A stretch of DNA of 64,000 nt from a virus (IMGVR_UViG_3300044635_002180:52216-116215), one strand, 5' to 3'. Positions 33,908 to 42,556 are shown, numbered from the stretch's first letter. The notes: a model not told the origin generated them from the letters alone. Made by a program: numbers and translations.

Positions 33908-36493
33908 ATGAGTAGCGGTGCTAATAAAATTGAAATTACACAATCAACCCTTTTAAAACTTCTTGTTCGTCGTGGCTCCAATGAAGAGCGCAAAAACATA
34001 GTTTTATCAGAAGGTGAATTGGGGTATGCAGTTGATACAAAAAAACTTTTCGTTGGCGATGGTGCAACTGTGGGTGGTGTGCCTGTTACAACACAGGTTT
34101 ATTATGGTGCTACTCCACCAATTGCTTATAATGCAGCAACCACGGGTGATTTTGCTTATGATTCTACAGAAGGTGCTTTGTATGTATTAACAGGTGATGA
34201 TCCAACCATCATCGGCGATTGGGGAATTGTTGCTAATGATGTGCGTGTTGATGATGCAACAATGCAGTTGATAACATACAATGGTGTTCCAAATACTCTT
34301 GCTGTTAAGACTGTTAGCGCAGCACAGCTTGACCCAAATTTGCCTGGAACTGGTTTGGAATACAGTGGTGTGCCCATCAGAACAATTCAAACCACTGCAG
34401 ATCAAGCTTTTGATAGCATCAGTTTGCGCTCTGCTGCAGCATTGCAAATACCTACCACCTTACAATTCGGTACAGCTGGTGGAGCAACTCAATATTCAAT
34501 GCCACCCTTTGATGGTCCCAATGGATACTCATTAGTCACAAATGGTAATGGTGTTCTTGAATGGAAGCCTGGCAATTCTGTTACGGAGTATTTGGTTCTG
34601 ACTGGCAACCAAATACCAGTTGGCACAATATTACAGTTTGGATCTGGTGGCAACTTCCAACGAGCTGTTTCTAGTTATGATGTGCCTTATGGATATTTTT
34701 TATGTGATGGTAGAACGCTTTCAGGAACTCAGTATCAAGCTCTCTGTGAAGCAATTGGAACGTTTTATGGAACTGCATCTGCTGGAACATTCAAAATTCC
34801 ATCTTTGACTGCGTCTAATTACGTTTATCTCATCAAATACCTCGAGGATCAATACATTGAGCCTGTTACAATTTCTCTTGAAAACAGCCTCACTGGCTTA
34901 AACGTTACTGCATCAACATCGGTTTCATCTTTTGAAATTCCACAAAGTTCTGCTGTTGAAATTCGCTTGGGTGTTCCTGACTATGTTAGCAAGACTTATG
35001 TTGATTCTATTTTCTCCTCTTTGGTGGTTCAAAATACTGTTTACAAGCTAGCAAAAATGTCTGAACCTAATTGCAGCAATGGTATAAATGCTCTGGGCTT
35101 TACAGCATTCATAGACAAGCGTACCAAGGCATTGAGATTCAGCGGCTTGGATAGAAGTGGTACTGCCGGTATTAGCAACATACAAGGTAACTGCACTCCC
35201 ATCCTCATTGATTCACCCATAGAATATGGTGATGCATATGAGTGTGCAGAAGAGATATATGGTGCAGAAGCCACTACATTTGTAGTCACCAACAGTGGCA
35301 ATGTGTATGCAGCTGGTGATAATAATTATGGTATAAATGGCACAAACAATTCCGCCACAGGTGGTATAAATGCTGCAAATTCTAGATATACCAAACTTAC
35401 ATTCCCTGCGGGTGCAGGCAAGGTTACAAAAATAAGCATTGGTGGTGCTTGGTGGTATAGTGAAACATATTCTGTACGACATGCTTTTGCATTGACAGAA
35501 TCTGGCAGCGCATTTGCATGGGGTTATAATGGATATGGACAAACAGGCATTAATTCTTCGACAAATCAAGTAACATCACCAACTTCAACTCACACAGGTT
35601 CTCTTTCTGACAAATTAGTAAGCAAGATATATTCATTCTGTGGCAATACCTATGGTTATTCTTTTGCCATTGATACATCTGGTGGTGTGCATGCTTGTGG
35701 TTATGGTGGTAGTTATAATTTCGGCAACAACTCAACAGCAAATATAGATACAGGGTGGAGAAGCTTAAATAGAACTGCAGATGAAATTTATGCTGCAGTT
35801 GGTTCTCCCTACCACACCACATACTTGCTCTCTGGTGGCAGGTTGTGGGGTTGTGGATATAACTATGGATACCAAATTGGCAGAGCAACCGGTGAAACAT
35901 ACATTACCACTTTTGTGCCAGTTAGCTCCAGCAGCACAAGCTTTACACAGCTTACTGGTGTATCTGCTCTCTCCATAAGTGATAATTATGGTGGATCCTG
36001 CACAATAATTGCTTTGATGCAAGATCAGACCATAAGAACATGGGGATATAATAACAGTGGGCAGTGCGGAACGGGTACCACATCTGAGTATATAACAGCT
36101 CCTGCTTCTAACATATCTTCCGGTGGTGGATTTGCAAATGCAGGCATAGTTAAAATAAAAGCTCATGGATATTATCCGTATAGTTCAGTTTTTGTTATGA
36201 ATTCTGCTGGGCAAATTTGGAGCACTGGATACAATGGCTATGGTCAATTGGGCAATGCCAACACAGGATCAAATTCTAGCTTCTTTACCAGAGTAAAACA
36301 GCCGCGTGGAGTAACTTACAAAGATTTCAACATCTATGCTGAATATAATGTAATTGAATCCTACACTGTACTTGCAGTAGATGCAAATGATAATTTATAT
36401 GCTTGGGGTGGAAACTTTTACTCACAGTGTGGGTTTGCCAACTACCCAAATTTGAATTATTACGGAACTCCACTAAAAATTAACTTCAATTAA
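33908..36493 (+). CDS. Tail fibre: Mtd-like N-domain, tail collar and RCC1-like propeller
   Basis: 861 aa with three parts. Residues about 15-60 (LVRRGSNEERKNIVLSEGEL, then GYAVDTKKLFVGDG) are the shared N-terminal attachment domain. Residues about 235-300 (PVGTILQFGSGGNFQRAVSS, GYFLCDGRTLSGTQYQALCE) are a tail-collar domain. Residues about 430-855 carry at least six RCC1-type repeats: VVTNSGNVYAAGDNNYGING, ALTESGSAFAWGYNGYGQTG, AIDTSGGVHACGYGGSYNFG, MNSAGQIWSTGYNGYGQLGN and others. RCC1 repeats make a seven-bladed propeller that binds proteins or surfaces; at the distal end of a fibre it is a candidate receptor-binding domain. Its stop overlaps the start of the next gene (TAATG). Confidence 0.75.
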   Translation: MSSGANKIEITQSTLLKLLVRRGSNEERKNIVLSEGELGYAVDTKKLFVGDGATVGGVPVTTQVYYGATPPIAYNAATTGDFAYDSTEGALYVLTGDDPTIIGDWGIVANDVRVDDATMQLITYNGVPNTLAVKTVSAAQLDPNLPGTGLEYSGVPIRTIQTTADQAFDSISLRSAAALQIPTTLQFGTAGGATQYSMPPFDGPNGYSLVTNGNGVLEWKPGNSVTEYLVLTGNQIPVGTILQFGSGGNFQRAVSSYDVPYGYFLCDGRTLSGTQYQALCEAIGTFYGTASAGTFKIPSLTASNYVYLIKYLEDQYIEPVTISLENSLTGLNVTASTSVSSFEIPQSSAVEIRLGVPDYVSKTYVDSIFSSLVVQNTVYKLAKMSEPNCSNGINALGFTAFIDKRTKALRFSGLDRSGTAGISNIQGNCTPILIDSPIEYGDAYECAEEIYGAEATTFVVTNSGNVYAAGDNNYGINGTNNSATGGINAANSRYTKLTFPAGAGKVTKISIGGAWWYSETYSVRHAFALTESGSAFAWGYNGYGQTGINSSTNQVTSPTSTHTGSLSDKLVSKIYSFCGNTYGYSFAIDTSGGVHACGYGGSYNFGNNSTANIDTGWRSLNRTADEIYAAVGSPYHTTYLLSGGRLWGCGYNYGYQIGRATGETYITTFVPVSSSSTSFTQLTGVSALSISDNYGGSCTIIALMQDQTIRTWGYNNSGQCGTGTTSEYITAPASNISSGGGFANAGIVKIKAHGYYPYSSVFVMNSAGQIWSTGYNGYGQLGNANTGSNSSFFTRVKQPRGVTYKDFNIYAEYNVIESYTVLAVDANDNLYAWGGNFYSQCGFANYPNLNYYGTPLKINFN

Positions 36494-38721
36494 TGTCTAG
36501 CACAGTCATATCAACATCAGCAGCTGCAGCAAGCATTGCATTTGCGCAAGCATACAATGCATATCAGGACATCACATGGTCTTTGCAATACACTCTCTGT
36601 GGTGATGCAAATGCACAAGGTGGTTTTTGTGCTTTTTTGTATGGTGCTCCTGATTTGACGCCAGGTGGCATTGGCAAGTCTTTGGGGTTTGCGCCATCTC
36701 AAAATTATACTGGATTCACCAATGTATCCGGCATTAGTGGTGCAATTGTTGGCATAGGATTGGATAGCCTTGGCTTGTTTGCTGTTTCTGGAAATGGCAT
36801 GTCAACTGGCATTGATGCTTCTCAAGCTATTCGCAATGCTATAACCATCAGAACCGGAACTAATTTTACCTTTTTAACTACATTTGCAGCCACTGCTTTT
36901 GATTCCACATTTACAGTTGTTCAATCATCTGCAGCATTGCAGCAGTTGCGATTCAGACTTACAGAAGCAAGCAATGCTATAGAAATAGCACAATGGAATG
37001 GTGATGCATATGATGTTTGGTGCAATGTTCCTGTTTCGTTGAACTTGCCTGCATCTGCTTTTTGCAGAGCAGGCTTTTCATTTGCTGCACCTCTCTGTGG
37101 AAATGTTGCTGCAGCTAAGTTTGGCATTGCAAATGCACATTTTGAGGGATCATTGCAGCAACCAACTCAGCAAATTGTAGAACCACCACTGCAATGCAAA
37201 TTGCCTGTTGTATCAAATATCAATGTTGCAACACCAAATTCAATAACAATACACCCCAACATTGAAACACTGGGTGGAGCTTATGCACCCATTGAACCAC
37301 CAACACCATTGCCTGATCCATGTGATGCTCAACCTACTGCTACAGTCAAATGCGGTGAAAATATTTCTTATGTTGGTGAACGCGGCACCTTTTATTATTA
37401 CATTGATGCTGGTGAAGCAACAGGCGAATTTACCATTGCATATGATGCTTATACCATCCCAGATAGATTTACACTTACATGGAACAATCAAGTAGCTACA
37501 TCATGCTTTGTTGGTGATTCAAGCTTTAATGCTGAATTATCTGCACTTGGCTATGGACCTGTTGCTTCAACAGGCAGAGGGTTGCTTAAAATTAACAAAA
37601 CTTTGAGCAATCCACGAATTGTGGAATTGCGCGTTGATGGTCCGTTGGAGGGAACTGCATGGGAAGTTCAGGTATTGTGCATACCAACACCACAGCCACA
37701 ATTGTTGCTTTATAGGGGCACAAATACATCTCCAGCTAACCTCATTAATAATTTTGACAGCATCAACTTTGGTACATTTAATTTGGGACAATCTGCTCAA
37801 CAGATTTTCACCATTAAAAACAATGGTGATGCAAATTTAAATTCTTTTAGCTTGGTGCAGCTGCTCACTGCATCATTTTCGCAATACAAAGTTGGCATTC
37901 CAATTACTTCAGCTGCAGTTGCACCAAATGGTTCAACTACTTTTGCCATTAATTTTACTCCAACATTAACAGGAAACAACAACAGTCGATTTGATCTGTA
38001 TAGTAATGATGCAAAAAGTCCCATTACTTTTAATCTTAGTGCCATTGTTCTTAGTGATGCTATTCCATTGTGTGCATGCAATTCAGAAATTGATTATAGT
38101 GGAGATCAAGGTGTATTTACATACAACATAGATTATGGTTCTGATGTTGGTGACATCAACATCGAATACAATTCATTTAGCATCCCAGATAGATTTACAC
38201 TCAACTGGAATGGCATAAGTGCAACTACAGGTTTTGTTGGAGATGCTACATACAATAGTCAGTTGACTGCCTTGGGTTATCCGCCTGTTTCTTCAACAAC
38301 AAGCAGTGGCATTTTATCTGTTGCTAAAACATCAGCAGAACCTCAGTATGCTACATTAACAGTTGAAGGACCGCTTGTGGGAACAGCATGGTATATTGAA
38401 TCAAGTTGTATAGCAGCTCCTACAACAACAACTACCACAACACCACCTCCAACAACACCACCTCCAACAACGCCACCACCTACCACAACAACTACCACAA
38501 CAACTACAACAACAACTACAACAACAACTACAACAACAACTACAACAACAACTACCAGCACAACTACCAGCACAACTACCAGCACAACTACCAGCACAAC
38601 TACCAGCACAACTACCAGCACAACTACCAGCACAACAACCAGCACAACAACCAGCACAACTACCAGCACAACTACCAGCACAACTACCAGCACAACAACA
38701 AGTACAACAACACTACCGTAA
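36493..38721 (+). CDS. Tail surface protein with duplicated beta domain and mucin-like Thr tail
   Basis: 742 aa. Residues 1-280 are a beta-rich domain (YQDITWSLQYTLCGDANAQG). Two related units follow, at about 287-398 (CGENISYVGERGTFYYYIDA ... IPDRFTLTWNNQVAT) and 528-640 (CNSEIDYSGDQGVFTYNIDY ... IPDRFTLNWNGISAT), separated by an Ig-like unit of HYDIN type (about 405-520, INFGTFNLGQSAQQIFTIKN). Residues 644-742 are almost only Thr, Ser and Pro: PPPTT blocks, a poly-Thr run and about 13 TTTS units. Such a stalk is typical of O-glycosylated mucin-like linkers. It is co-translated with the RCC1 fibre and followed 41 nt later by two glycosyltransferase-like genes. Confidence 0.7.
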   Translation: MSSTVISTSAAAASIAFAQAYNAYQDITWSLQYTLCGDANAQGGFCAFLYGAPDLTPGGIGKSLGFAPSQNYTGFTNVSGISGAIVGIGLDSLGLFAVSGNGMSTGIDASQAIRNAITIRTGTNFTFLTTFAATAFDSTFTVVQSSAALQQLRFRLTEASNAIEIAQWNGDAYDVWCNVPVSLNLPASAFCRAGFSFAAPLCGNVAAAKFGIANAHFEGSLQQPTQQIVEPPLQCKLPVVSNINVATPNSITIHPNIETLGGAYAPIEPPTPLPDPCDAQPTATVKCGENISYVGERGTFYYYIDAGEATGEFTIAYDAYTIPDRFTLTWNNQVATSCFVGDSSFNAELSALGYGPVASTGRGLLKINKTLSNPRIVELRVDGPLEGTAWEVQVLCIPTPQPQLLLYRGTNTSPANLINNFDSINFGTFNLGQSAQQIFTIKNNGDANLNSFSLVQLLTASFSQYKVGIPITSAAVAPNGSTTFAINFTPTLTGNNNSRFDLYSNDAKSPITFNLSAIVLSDAIPLCACNSEIDYSGDQGVFTYNIDYGSDVGDINIEYNSFSIPDRFTLNWNGISATTGFVGDATYNSQLTALGYPPVSSTTSSGILSVAKTSAEPQYATLTVEGPLVGTAWYIESSCIAAPTTTTTTTPPPTTPPPTTPPPTTTTTTTTTTTTTTTTTTTTTTTTTSTTTSTTTSTTTSTTTSTTTSTTTSTTTSTTTSTTTSTTTSTTTSTTTSTTTLP
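38422..38718 (+). repeat. Thr-codon minisatellite, 12-bp unit ACAACTACCAGC
   Basis: In-frame tandem repeat coding for the Thr/Ser/Pro tail: three CCACCTCCAACA-like blocks, a run of Thr codons (ACA/ACT/ACC), then about 13 copies of a 12-bp unit coding TTTS with C-to-A variants. Length variation between related phages by slippage would change tail length without frameshift. Confidence 0.9.
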
Positions 38722-38748
38722 TATATTGTTGAAAGTAGAAATGCTTTA

Positions 38749-38756
38749 GGTAAATA
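38749..38756 (+). promoter_or_regulatory. Late promoter, GGTAAATA, 6 nt before ATG
   Basis: Plus strand reads GGTAAATA-TTTTAA-ATG at 38763, so the glycosyltransferase pair has its own late promoter. Confidence 0.6.
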
Positions 38757-38762
38757 TTTTAA

Positions 38763-39602
38763 ATGAAGAAGCTAACCATTGGAATGTCAACTTATGATGA
38801 TTATGATGGTGTATATTTTTCTATACAGTCGTTAAAGATGTATCAACTTGATTTTTTAAATAATGACTATGAAATAATAGTTTTAGATAATAATCCAAAT
38901 TCACAGCATGGTAGAGAGGTTAAAAATTTCGTTCAAAACTGGGCTAAAGGTATGTATATTCCATATACAGAAAAAATAAGTACGTTTACAAAATATGAAA
39001 TTTTTAAATACGCACGGGGTGAATATACATTATGTCTTGATTCACACGTGTTATTACAACCTAATGGTGTTAAAAATTTAATGGAGTATTATTCAAAAAA
39101 TCCTAATACGAAAAATCTAATACAGGGACCATTATGGTATGATGATTTAAATAGTATATCCACACATTTCGATCCGGTGTGGCGTGGAACTATGTACGGA
39201 ACATGGGGAACGAATAAAGATTTATATGAAAAGCAGGATCCATTTGAAATTTCTCTTATGGGAATGGGCATGTTTTCTTGCAAGACATCCGAGTGGCCGG
39301 GTATAAATCAAAATTTTATAGGCTTTGGAGGAGAGGAAGGATATGTACATGAGAAGTTTCGTGAAGCAGGTGGCAAGTGCATTTGTCTTCCTACAGTAAA
39401 ATGGAACCACAGGTTTGGTAGACCTAATGGAGTTCCATATCCTAATGTACTTGAGGATAGAATTTGGAACTACTTTGTCGGGTGGTTAGAAATATTAAAA
39501 GATCCTGGAGATCCTTTTTTTCAATCAATTTTTGATGCCTTTAAGGATGCAGTACCGCATAAAGTCATAAGTAATTTATTTGAAAAAGCTAAACAACTAT
39601 GA
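38763..39602 (+). CDS. GT-A glycosyltransferase with DxH motif (GT2/GT27-like)
   Basis: 279 aa. The N-terminus (KLTIGMSTYDDYDGVYFSIQ ... IIVLDNNPNS) is the nucleotide-sugar-binding half of a GT-A fold. The metal-binding motif is D93-S94-H95 (LCLDSHVLLQP), DxH instead of DxD, as in polypeptide GalNAc-transferases (GT27). Residues 187-220 (GFGGEEGYVHEKFREAGGKC, then LPTVKWNHRFGR) parallel the GT27 GGEN..E.SFR.W.CGG....PCS.V.H.FR motif. The preceding gene encodes a long Thr/Ser tail, an obvious acceptor. Base composition is more AT-rich than neighbouring genes, suggesting acquisition. The sugar and acceptor are inferred, not shown. Confidence 0.75.
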   Translation: MKKLTIGMSTYDDYDGVYFSIQSLKMYQLDFLNNDYEIIVLDNNPNSQHGREVKNFVQNWAKGMYIPYTEKISTFTKYEIFKYARGEYTLCLDSHVLLQPNGVKNLMEYYSKNPNTKNLIQGPLWYDDLNSISTHFDPVWRGTMYGTWGTNKDLYEKQDPFEISLMGMGMFSCKTSEWPGINQNFIGFGGEEGYVHEKFREAGGKCICLPTVKWNHRFGRPNGVPYPNVLEDRIWNYFVGWLEILKDPGDPFFQSIFDAFKDAVPHKVISNLFEKAKQL

Positions 39603-40258
39603 ATGTTTTGTATATAGGTAGTGGTAATTCTGCAAAATACGTGCATCAACTAGATCATACTAAATACATAACTGTGTGTGTAAATAACGCATGGCGGTTA
39701 TTTACAGATAATAAAGTTTTTGATTATTGGTTACATTCAGGTGATTTTCCGCACGAAAATTATCCTAATAAAAAAAATTTTAAATATGAAATTTCGAATG
39801 AGGAATATGAAGCATCTATTAAAAATTTAGTTTATAATAAATTAAAGTTAAAAGAATCATCACCATGTCATTATGTTGGCTATACTATTTTTTTTATAGG
39901 GTTGCATTGGATAATGCATGAAATATCACCTGCAAATATATTCTTATTAGGATTTGATCATGATTATAATCGGAATAAAACGCAAAAATGGCTTAATAAC
40001 GGACAACCCAACCCTCAAAACCAATATCTAAAAGATACATCAAAAAGTATAAAAGAGTGGTCTGATAATTTTTTTTATGAATTTGAACATGATTTTTTTT
40101 ACGGGCATGGTACACCTGATCCAATGAGATTGGGTGAAAATTACATAAAAGAAAAATTTTTTCAGGCTGCTAATACTGCAAGACAGTTAAATGTAAATAT
40201 TTTTAATGCTTCTTTAGCAGATGGGAGTTTAAATATATTTCCGAAAATTAAAATATGA
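39599..40258 (+). CDS. Possible glycosyltransferase, DUF115/sialyltransferase-like fold
   Basis: 219 aa, coupled by ATGA to the GT-A gene. The start MNVLYIGSGNSAKYVHQLD is a Rossmann-type G-x-G loop; VCVNNAW and a later IFLLGFDHDYN (x-x-G-x-D) are arranged as in CstII-type sialyltransferases and DUF115 proteins, where a GN loop binds the nucleotide sugar. The region after that is rich in His, Asp and Asn. As the second enzyme of the pair it could extend a sugar added by the first. Same AT-rich composition as its partner. Family assignment is tentative. Confidence 0.45.
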   Translation: MNVLYIGSGNSAKYVHQLDHTKYITVCVNNAWRLFTDNKVFDYWLHSGDFPHENYPNKKNFKYEISNEEYEASIKNLVYNKLKLKESSPCHYVGYTIFFIGLHWIMHEISPANIFLLGFDHDYNRNKTQKWLNNGQPNPQNQYLKDTSKSIKEWSDNFFYEFEHDFFYGHGTPDPMRLGENYIKEKFFQAANTARQLNVNIFNASLADGSLNIFPKIKI

Positions 40259-40458
40259 AACTAGAACAAGGCAAAATTGTAAAGTGGGAAAATTCTTCTA
40301 AACAGCAAATTGTTTGGATGGTGTGTGATGATGCTGCATCTGGTGTTGTTGTACACTCTGATCATTTGATGCGCATTGGCACTATCACACGCAACTTGCA
40401 AGAATATAATGTTAAACCATTTGTTGGCACAGTAAACATTAGTTCAGCAGCAAATTAA
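40255..40458 (+). CDS. Small conserved-type phage protein
   Basis: 67 aa, ATGA-coupled to the preceding gene; beta-rich (QGKIVKWENSSKQQIVWMVC, GVVVHSDHLMRIGT) with the look of a small SH3- or OB-like barrel. Composition returns to that of the phage core, unlike the two glycosyltransferase genes. It is convergent with, and overlaps by 4 nt, the minus-strand gene at 40455. Function unknown. Confidence 0.55.
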   Translation: MKLEQGKIVKWENSSKQQIVWMVCDDAASGVVVHSDHLMRIGTITRNLQEYNVKPFVGTVNISSAAN

Positions 40459-40715
40459 TTGCTTTTGAAAAATAGATCTTCTTCTGTCTCTTGTTCAACG
40501 CCATTTTTCATTTCATAAACAATGTCATGTTTCATTGAATGAAAACGTTCTTCAATGTACCTTTCAATGGCAATGGGCTTCACCCAATCGAATTTTTCTG
40601 GATCAATGCCGTGTTGAATCATTTGTGCATCAGCAACTGAAATTGCTTCTACCAAGCAGCTCCAGCGTACGATTTCATCCAGAGACATATCTTTTGTTGT
40701 TTTATTATTTTCCAT
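40455..40715 (-). CDS. Unidentified early protein
   Basis: 86 aa, helical and acidic (SLDEIVRWSCLVEAISVADA, ERYIEERFHSMKHDIVYEMK). No domain recognised. It is preceded by a well-formed sigma70-like promoter placed so that transcription would begin at the ATG, which suggests early expression by host polymerase. Last gene of the minus-strand replication region. Confidence 0.6.
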   Translation of the reverse strand: MENNKTTKDMSLDEIVRWSCLVEAISVADAQMIQHGIDPEKFDWVKPIAIERYIEERFHSMKHDIVYEMKNGVEQETEEDLFFKSN

Positions 40716-40720
40716 AGTTC

Positions 40721-40749
40721 ACTATACGTGACTTTTTGAAAAACTTCAA
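40721..40749 (-). promoter_or_regulatory. Sigma70-like early promoter, leaderless arrangement
   Basis: Minus strand: TTGAAG, 17 nt, TATAGT, then 5 nt (GAACT) and ATG at 40715. The -35 box overlaps the stop of the preceding gene. Confidence 0.7.
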
Positions 40750-41147
40750 CCGTTATTTTCAGAAAAAACAGAATAAGCATATCCAAGAACCAAAGCTATA
40801 AAAATATTTTTGTCATCTGGAGACAACATCTTTATGCATTCTTGTGTGTTTACAATGTTTTTTGATAGCTTATCAACAATTGTGCCGTCTTTTGCTTTGC
40901 TGCACTTTTTAAAATATTCCAACAAGCAATGCACAAGCGTTTCTGTTTCACAATTCTTTCCATACAATTGTGATATTTTATACATGTTCATCACATCATG
41001 ATATTTGCCTTCTCCTTTGAAGGCAATTTTATCAATGCATGCATCAAATGCTCTTTTGATATCAGCATCTGAAACAATTGGCTTCTGCAAAGCTGCAGTT
41101 ACAGAAGATGGAATCTGCGGCATTTGTTGTACAAAATCATTATTCAT
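40746..41147 (-). CDS. Unidentified phage protein
   Basis: 133 aa from the ATG at 41145-41147, which overlaps the end of the upstream membrane-protein gene by 8 nt; a longer form starting at 41213 would overlap by 74 nt. Helical, with conserved-looking parts SDADIKRAFDACIDKIAFKG and SPDDKNIFIALVLGYAYSVF. No motif of known function. Co-transcribed with the two genes upstream. Confidence 0.6.
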   Translation of the reverse strand: MNNDFVQQMPQIPSSVTAALQKPIVSDADIKRAFDACIDKIAFKGEGKYHDVMNMYKISQLYGKNCETETLVHCLLEYFKKCSKAKDGTIVDKLSKNIVNTQECIKMLSPDDKNIFIALVLGYAYSVFSENNG

Positions 41148-41580
41148 CAGCAGTTGTGTTTGGCAGGCTTGACATGGCTTGAACCATTTGATTGTGTGTT
41201 GCATCAACATCAATGATGTCAGTCATGAGTGCTGTTTTTGCTGTCAATCCAACATTGATGTTTTTTTCACAATTGATGCATTTGTAAAAATTGGGTTGAT
41301 CCAATCGAATGGGTATAATTTGCTCCACCATGTTGGTGCAAGGACACTTTAATTTGAGTGTTTGTTTTGCAGCATCTTCAATGCGCTTGGTGAGCTGCTT
41401 TTCCATTTCCAAGGATGTTTTGACTTGCAACCATTGATTCATTGCTGCACCAATGATGAACTGAACAACAAGTGCTAATGCAAAACCAGCAAAAAAATTC
41501 ATCCATTGCATCAAAATAAATCCACAAATGATGCTTATTGCCAATGCTATTATAATGGGTATCCAGGGCTTATTTTGCAT
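41140..41580 (-). CDS. Membrane protein with C-terminal zinc ribbon-like motif
   Basis: 146 aa. Two hydrophobic helices (PIIIALAISIICGFILMQWM and NFFAGFALALVVQFIIGAAM, residues about 8-50) are followed by a helical linker and a Cys motif CPCTNM...YKCINCEKN (C-x-C then C-x-x-C), as in a zinc ribbon facing the cytoplasm. Starts 3 nt after the upstream stop. Could anchor a host or replication factor to the membrane or act in superinfection exclusion; neither is shown. Confidence 0.6.
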   Translation of the reverse strand: MQNKPWIPIIIALAISIICGFILMQWMNFFAGFALALVVQFIIGAAMNQWLQVKTSLEMEKQLTKRIEDAAKQTLKLKCPCTNMVEQIIPIRLDQPNFYKCINCEKNINVGLTAKTALMTDIIDVDATHNQMVQAMSSLPNTTADE

Positions 41581-41583
41581 GCA

Positions 41584-41994
41584 TTATCTTAGCTTCTTTG
41601 TCTTGGAAGGCAAGAAAGCTCCGCTTAATTTCATTCCGCTCTTGAATACTTTTTGAGCCAGTGGTCGCAAATCATTGATTATTTCAATCAAGTTTTCTTT
41701 TTGGTGGGCTTTGATGCTTGGATTATCCAGACTCTTGTAAATTTCACTTATGATGTTTTGCAAGCTGTAAACAACACTGCCAATTTTTTGCACCATCTGA
41801 GTCATTTCAAATGGCGTGAGCGGTTCAGCAACAGGCTTGTTTTCAACTGTTGGACCAGAAGTGGGTGCAATTTTCATGAGTGGCTGTGTAGACCCCTCAC
41901 CAGTAGCTCCAGAGCGACCCTTGTTAGCACCAGATGTGTTTGCGCCACCTCCTGAGAAGCTGCGACTAGAATTGCTCATAATACCATTTTCCAT
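41584..41994 (-). CDS. Unidentified protein with Gly/Ser-rich N-terminus
   Basis: 136 aa. Residues 1-60 are disordered (Ser/Gly/Thr-rich); residues 60-115 form a helical hairpin (FEMTQMVQKIGSVVYSLQNI, KENLIEIINDLRPLAQKVFK). ATG selected by a late octamer 6 nt upstream. Divergent from the gene at 42029, with the two promoters only 7 bp apart. Possibly a virion or late regulatory protein. Confidence 0.55.
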   Translation of the reverse strand: MENGIMSNSSRSFSGGGANTSGANKGRSGATGEGSTQPLMKIAPTSGPTVENKPVAEPLTPFEMTQMVQKIGSVVYSLQNIISEIYKSLDNPSIKAHQKENLIEIINDLRPLAQKVFKSGMKLSGAFLPSKTKKLR

Positions 41995-42000
41995 TGTAAT

Positions 42001-42008
42001 TATTTAAT
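42001..42008 (-). promoter_or_regulatory. Late promoter, ATTAAATA, 6 nt before ATG
   Basis: Minus strand reads ATTAAATA-ATTACA-ATG at 41994. Confidence 0.65.
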
Positions 42009-42015
42009 GTTGGAG

Positions 42016-42023
42016 CATAAATA
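42016..42023 (+). promoter_or_regulatory. Late promoter, CATAAATA, 5 nt before ATG
   Basis: Plus strand reads CATAAATA-AAAGC-ATG at 42029; back to back with the promoter at 42001-42008. Confidence 0.8.
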
Positions 42024-42028
42024 AAAGC

Positions 42029-42523
42029 ATGGTTAACAATACTTTTGCCAAAGCTTTCAATGTAATTCTTGAACAAGATGCTCCAACTGCGCCAGAAGCT
42101 GCAGGAAACGTAGCACCACCATCACCACAAGCTGGTATGGAAGGTGAAGCTGATGCATTAGGATCCTCTGGTATAGATCCAGCAGATGCTCAGATTTTAA
42201 AACATGCAGCAGCGCGTGAGCTCAAAATGATTGAGTCTCTCAATGGTTGGATTACAGAGCTTGATAAAATGGTGGATTATCTCAATGGCACAGATGCAAA
42301 CTCCATTCAAATACAGCTCAAGAAAGCTGTGCCAGATACCATCTTTGATAAGATGCGCACTTCTGAAGCAAAGAAGATTGCTCGTGTAGCCAAAGAAATT
42401 TCTGCTCTTGCAGAAACATTCAAAGGTTATGCTGCAACCGCTGATAATCCTGCATACCGTTTCGTAGCTTGGTTTATTGGTGGCATACTGCCAATAGCTG
42501 CTAGCCTACACAGCCTTGTATAA
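42029..42523 (+). CDS. Unidentified late protein, possible internal virion protein
   Basis: 164 aa. The first 45 residues are Pro/Ala/Glu-rich (QDAPTAPEAAGNVAPPSPQA), then helices (AAARELKMIESLNGWITELD, AKKIARVAKEISALAETFKG) and a hydrophobic end (FVAWFIGGILPIAASLHSLV) that could be a membrane or pore segment. Expressed from a consensus-like late promoter. A small helical protein with an apolar C-terminus might be an internal head protein or a holin-like protein; neither can be decided. Confidence 0.55.
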   Translation: MVNNTFAKAFNVILEQDAPTAPEAAGNVAPPSPQAGMEGEADALGSSGIDPADAQILKHAAARELKMIESLNGWITELDKMVDYLNGTDANSIQIQLKKAVPDTIFDKMRTSEAKKIARVAKEISALAETFKGYAATADNPAYRFVAWFIGGILPIAASLHSLV

Positions 42524-42556
42524 GTGCCAATCCAACATATATATTTAAAGGTTGGG

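Noticed and set aside
35213-36166. Several minus-strand frames over the RCC1 fibre gene
   Set aside because: Cys/Ile/Tyr-rich translations opposite a strongly supported coding frame; typical antisense shadows.
38343-38693. Long minus-strand frame coding mostly Val and Gly, and an out-of-frame plus-strand frame coding NYQH repeats, both over the Thr repeat
   Set aside because: Both are reading-frame shadows of the tandem ACAACTACCAGC repeat; no start signal, and the Thr frame continues a real protein.
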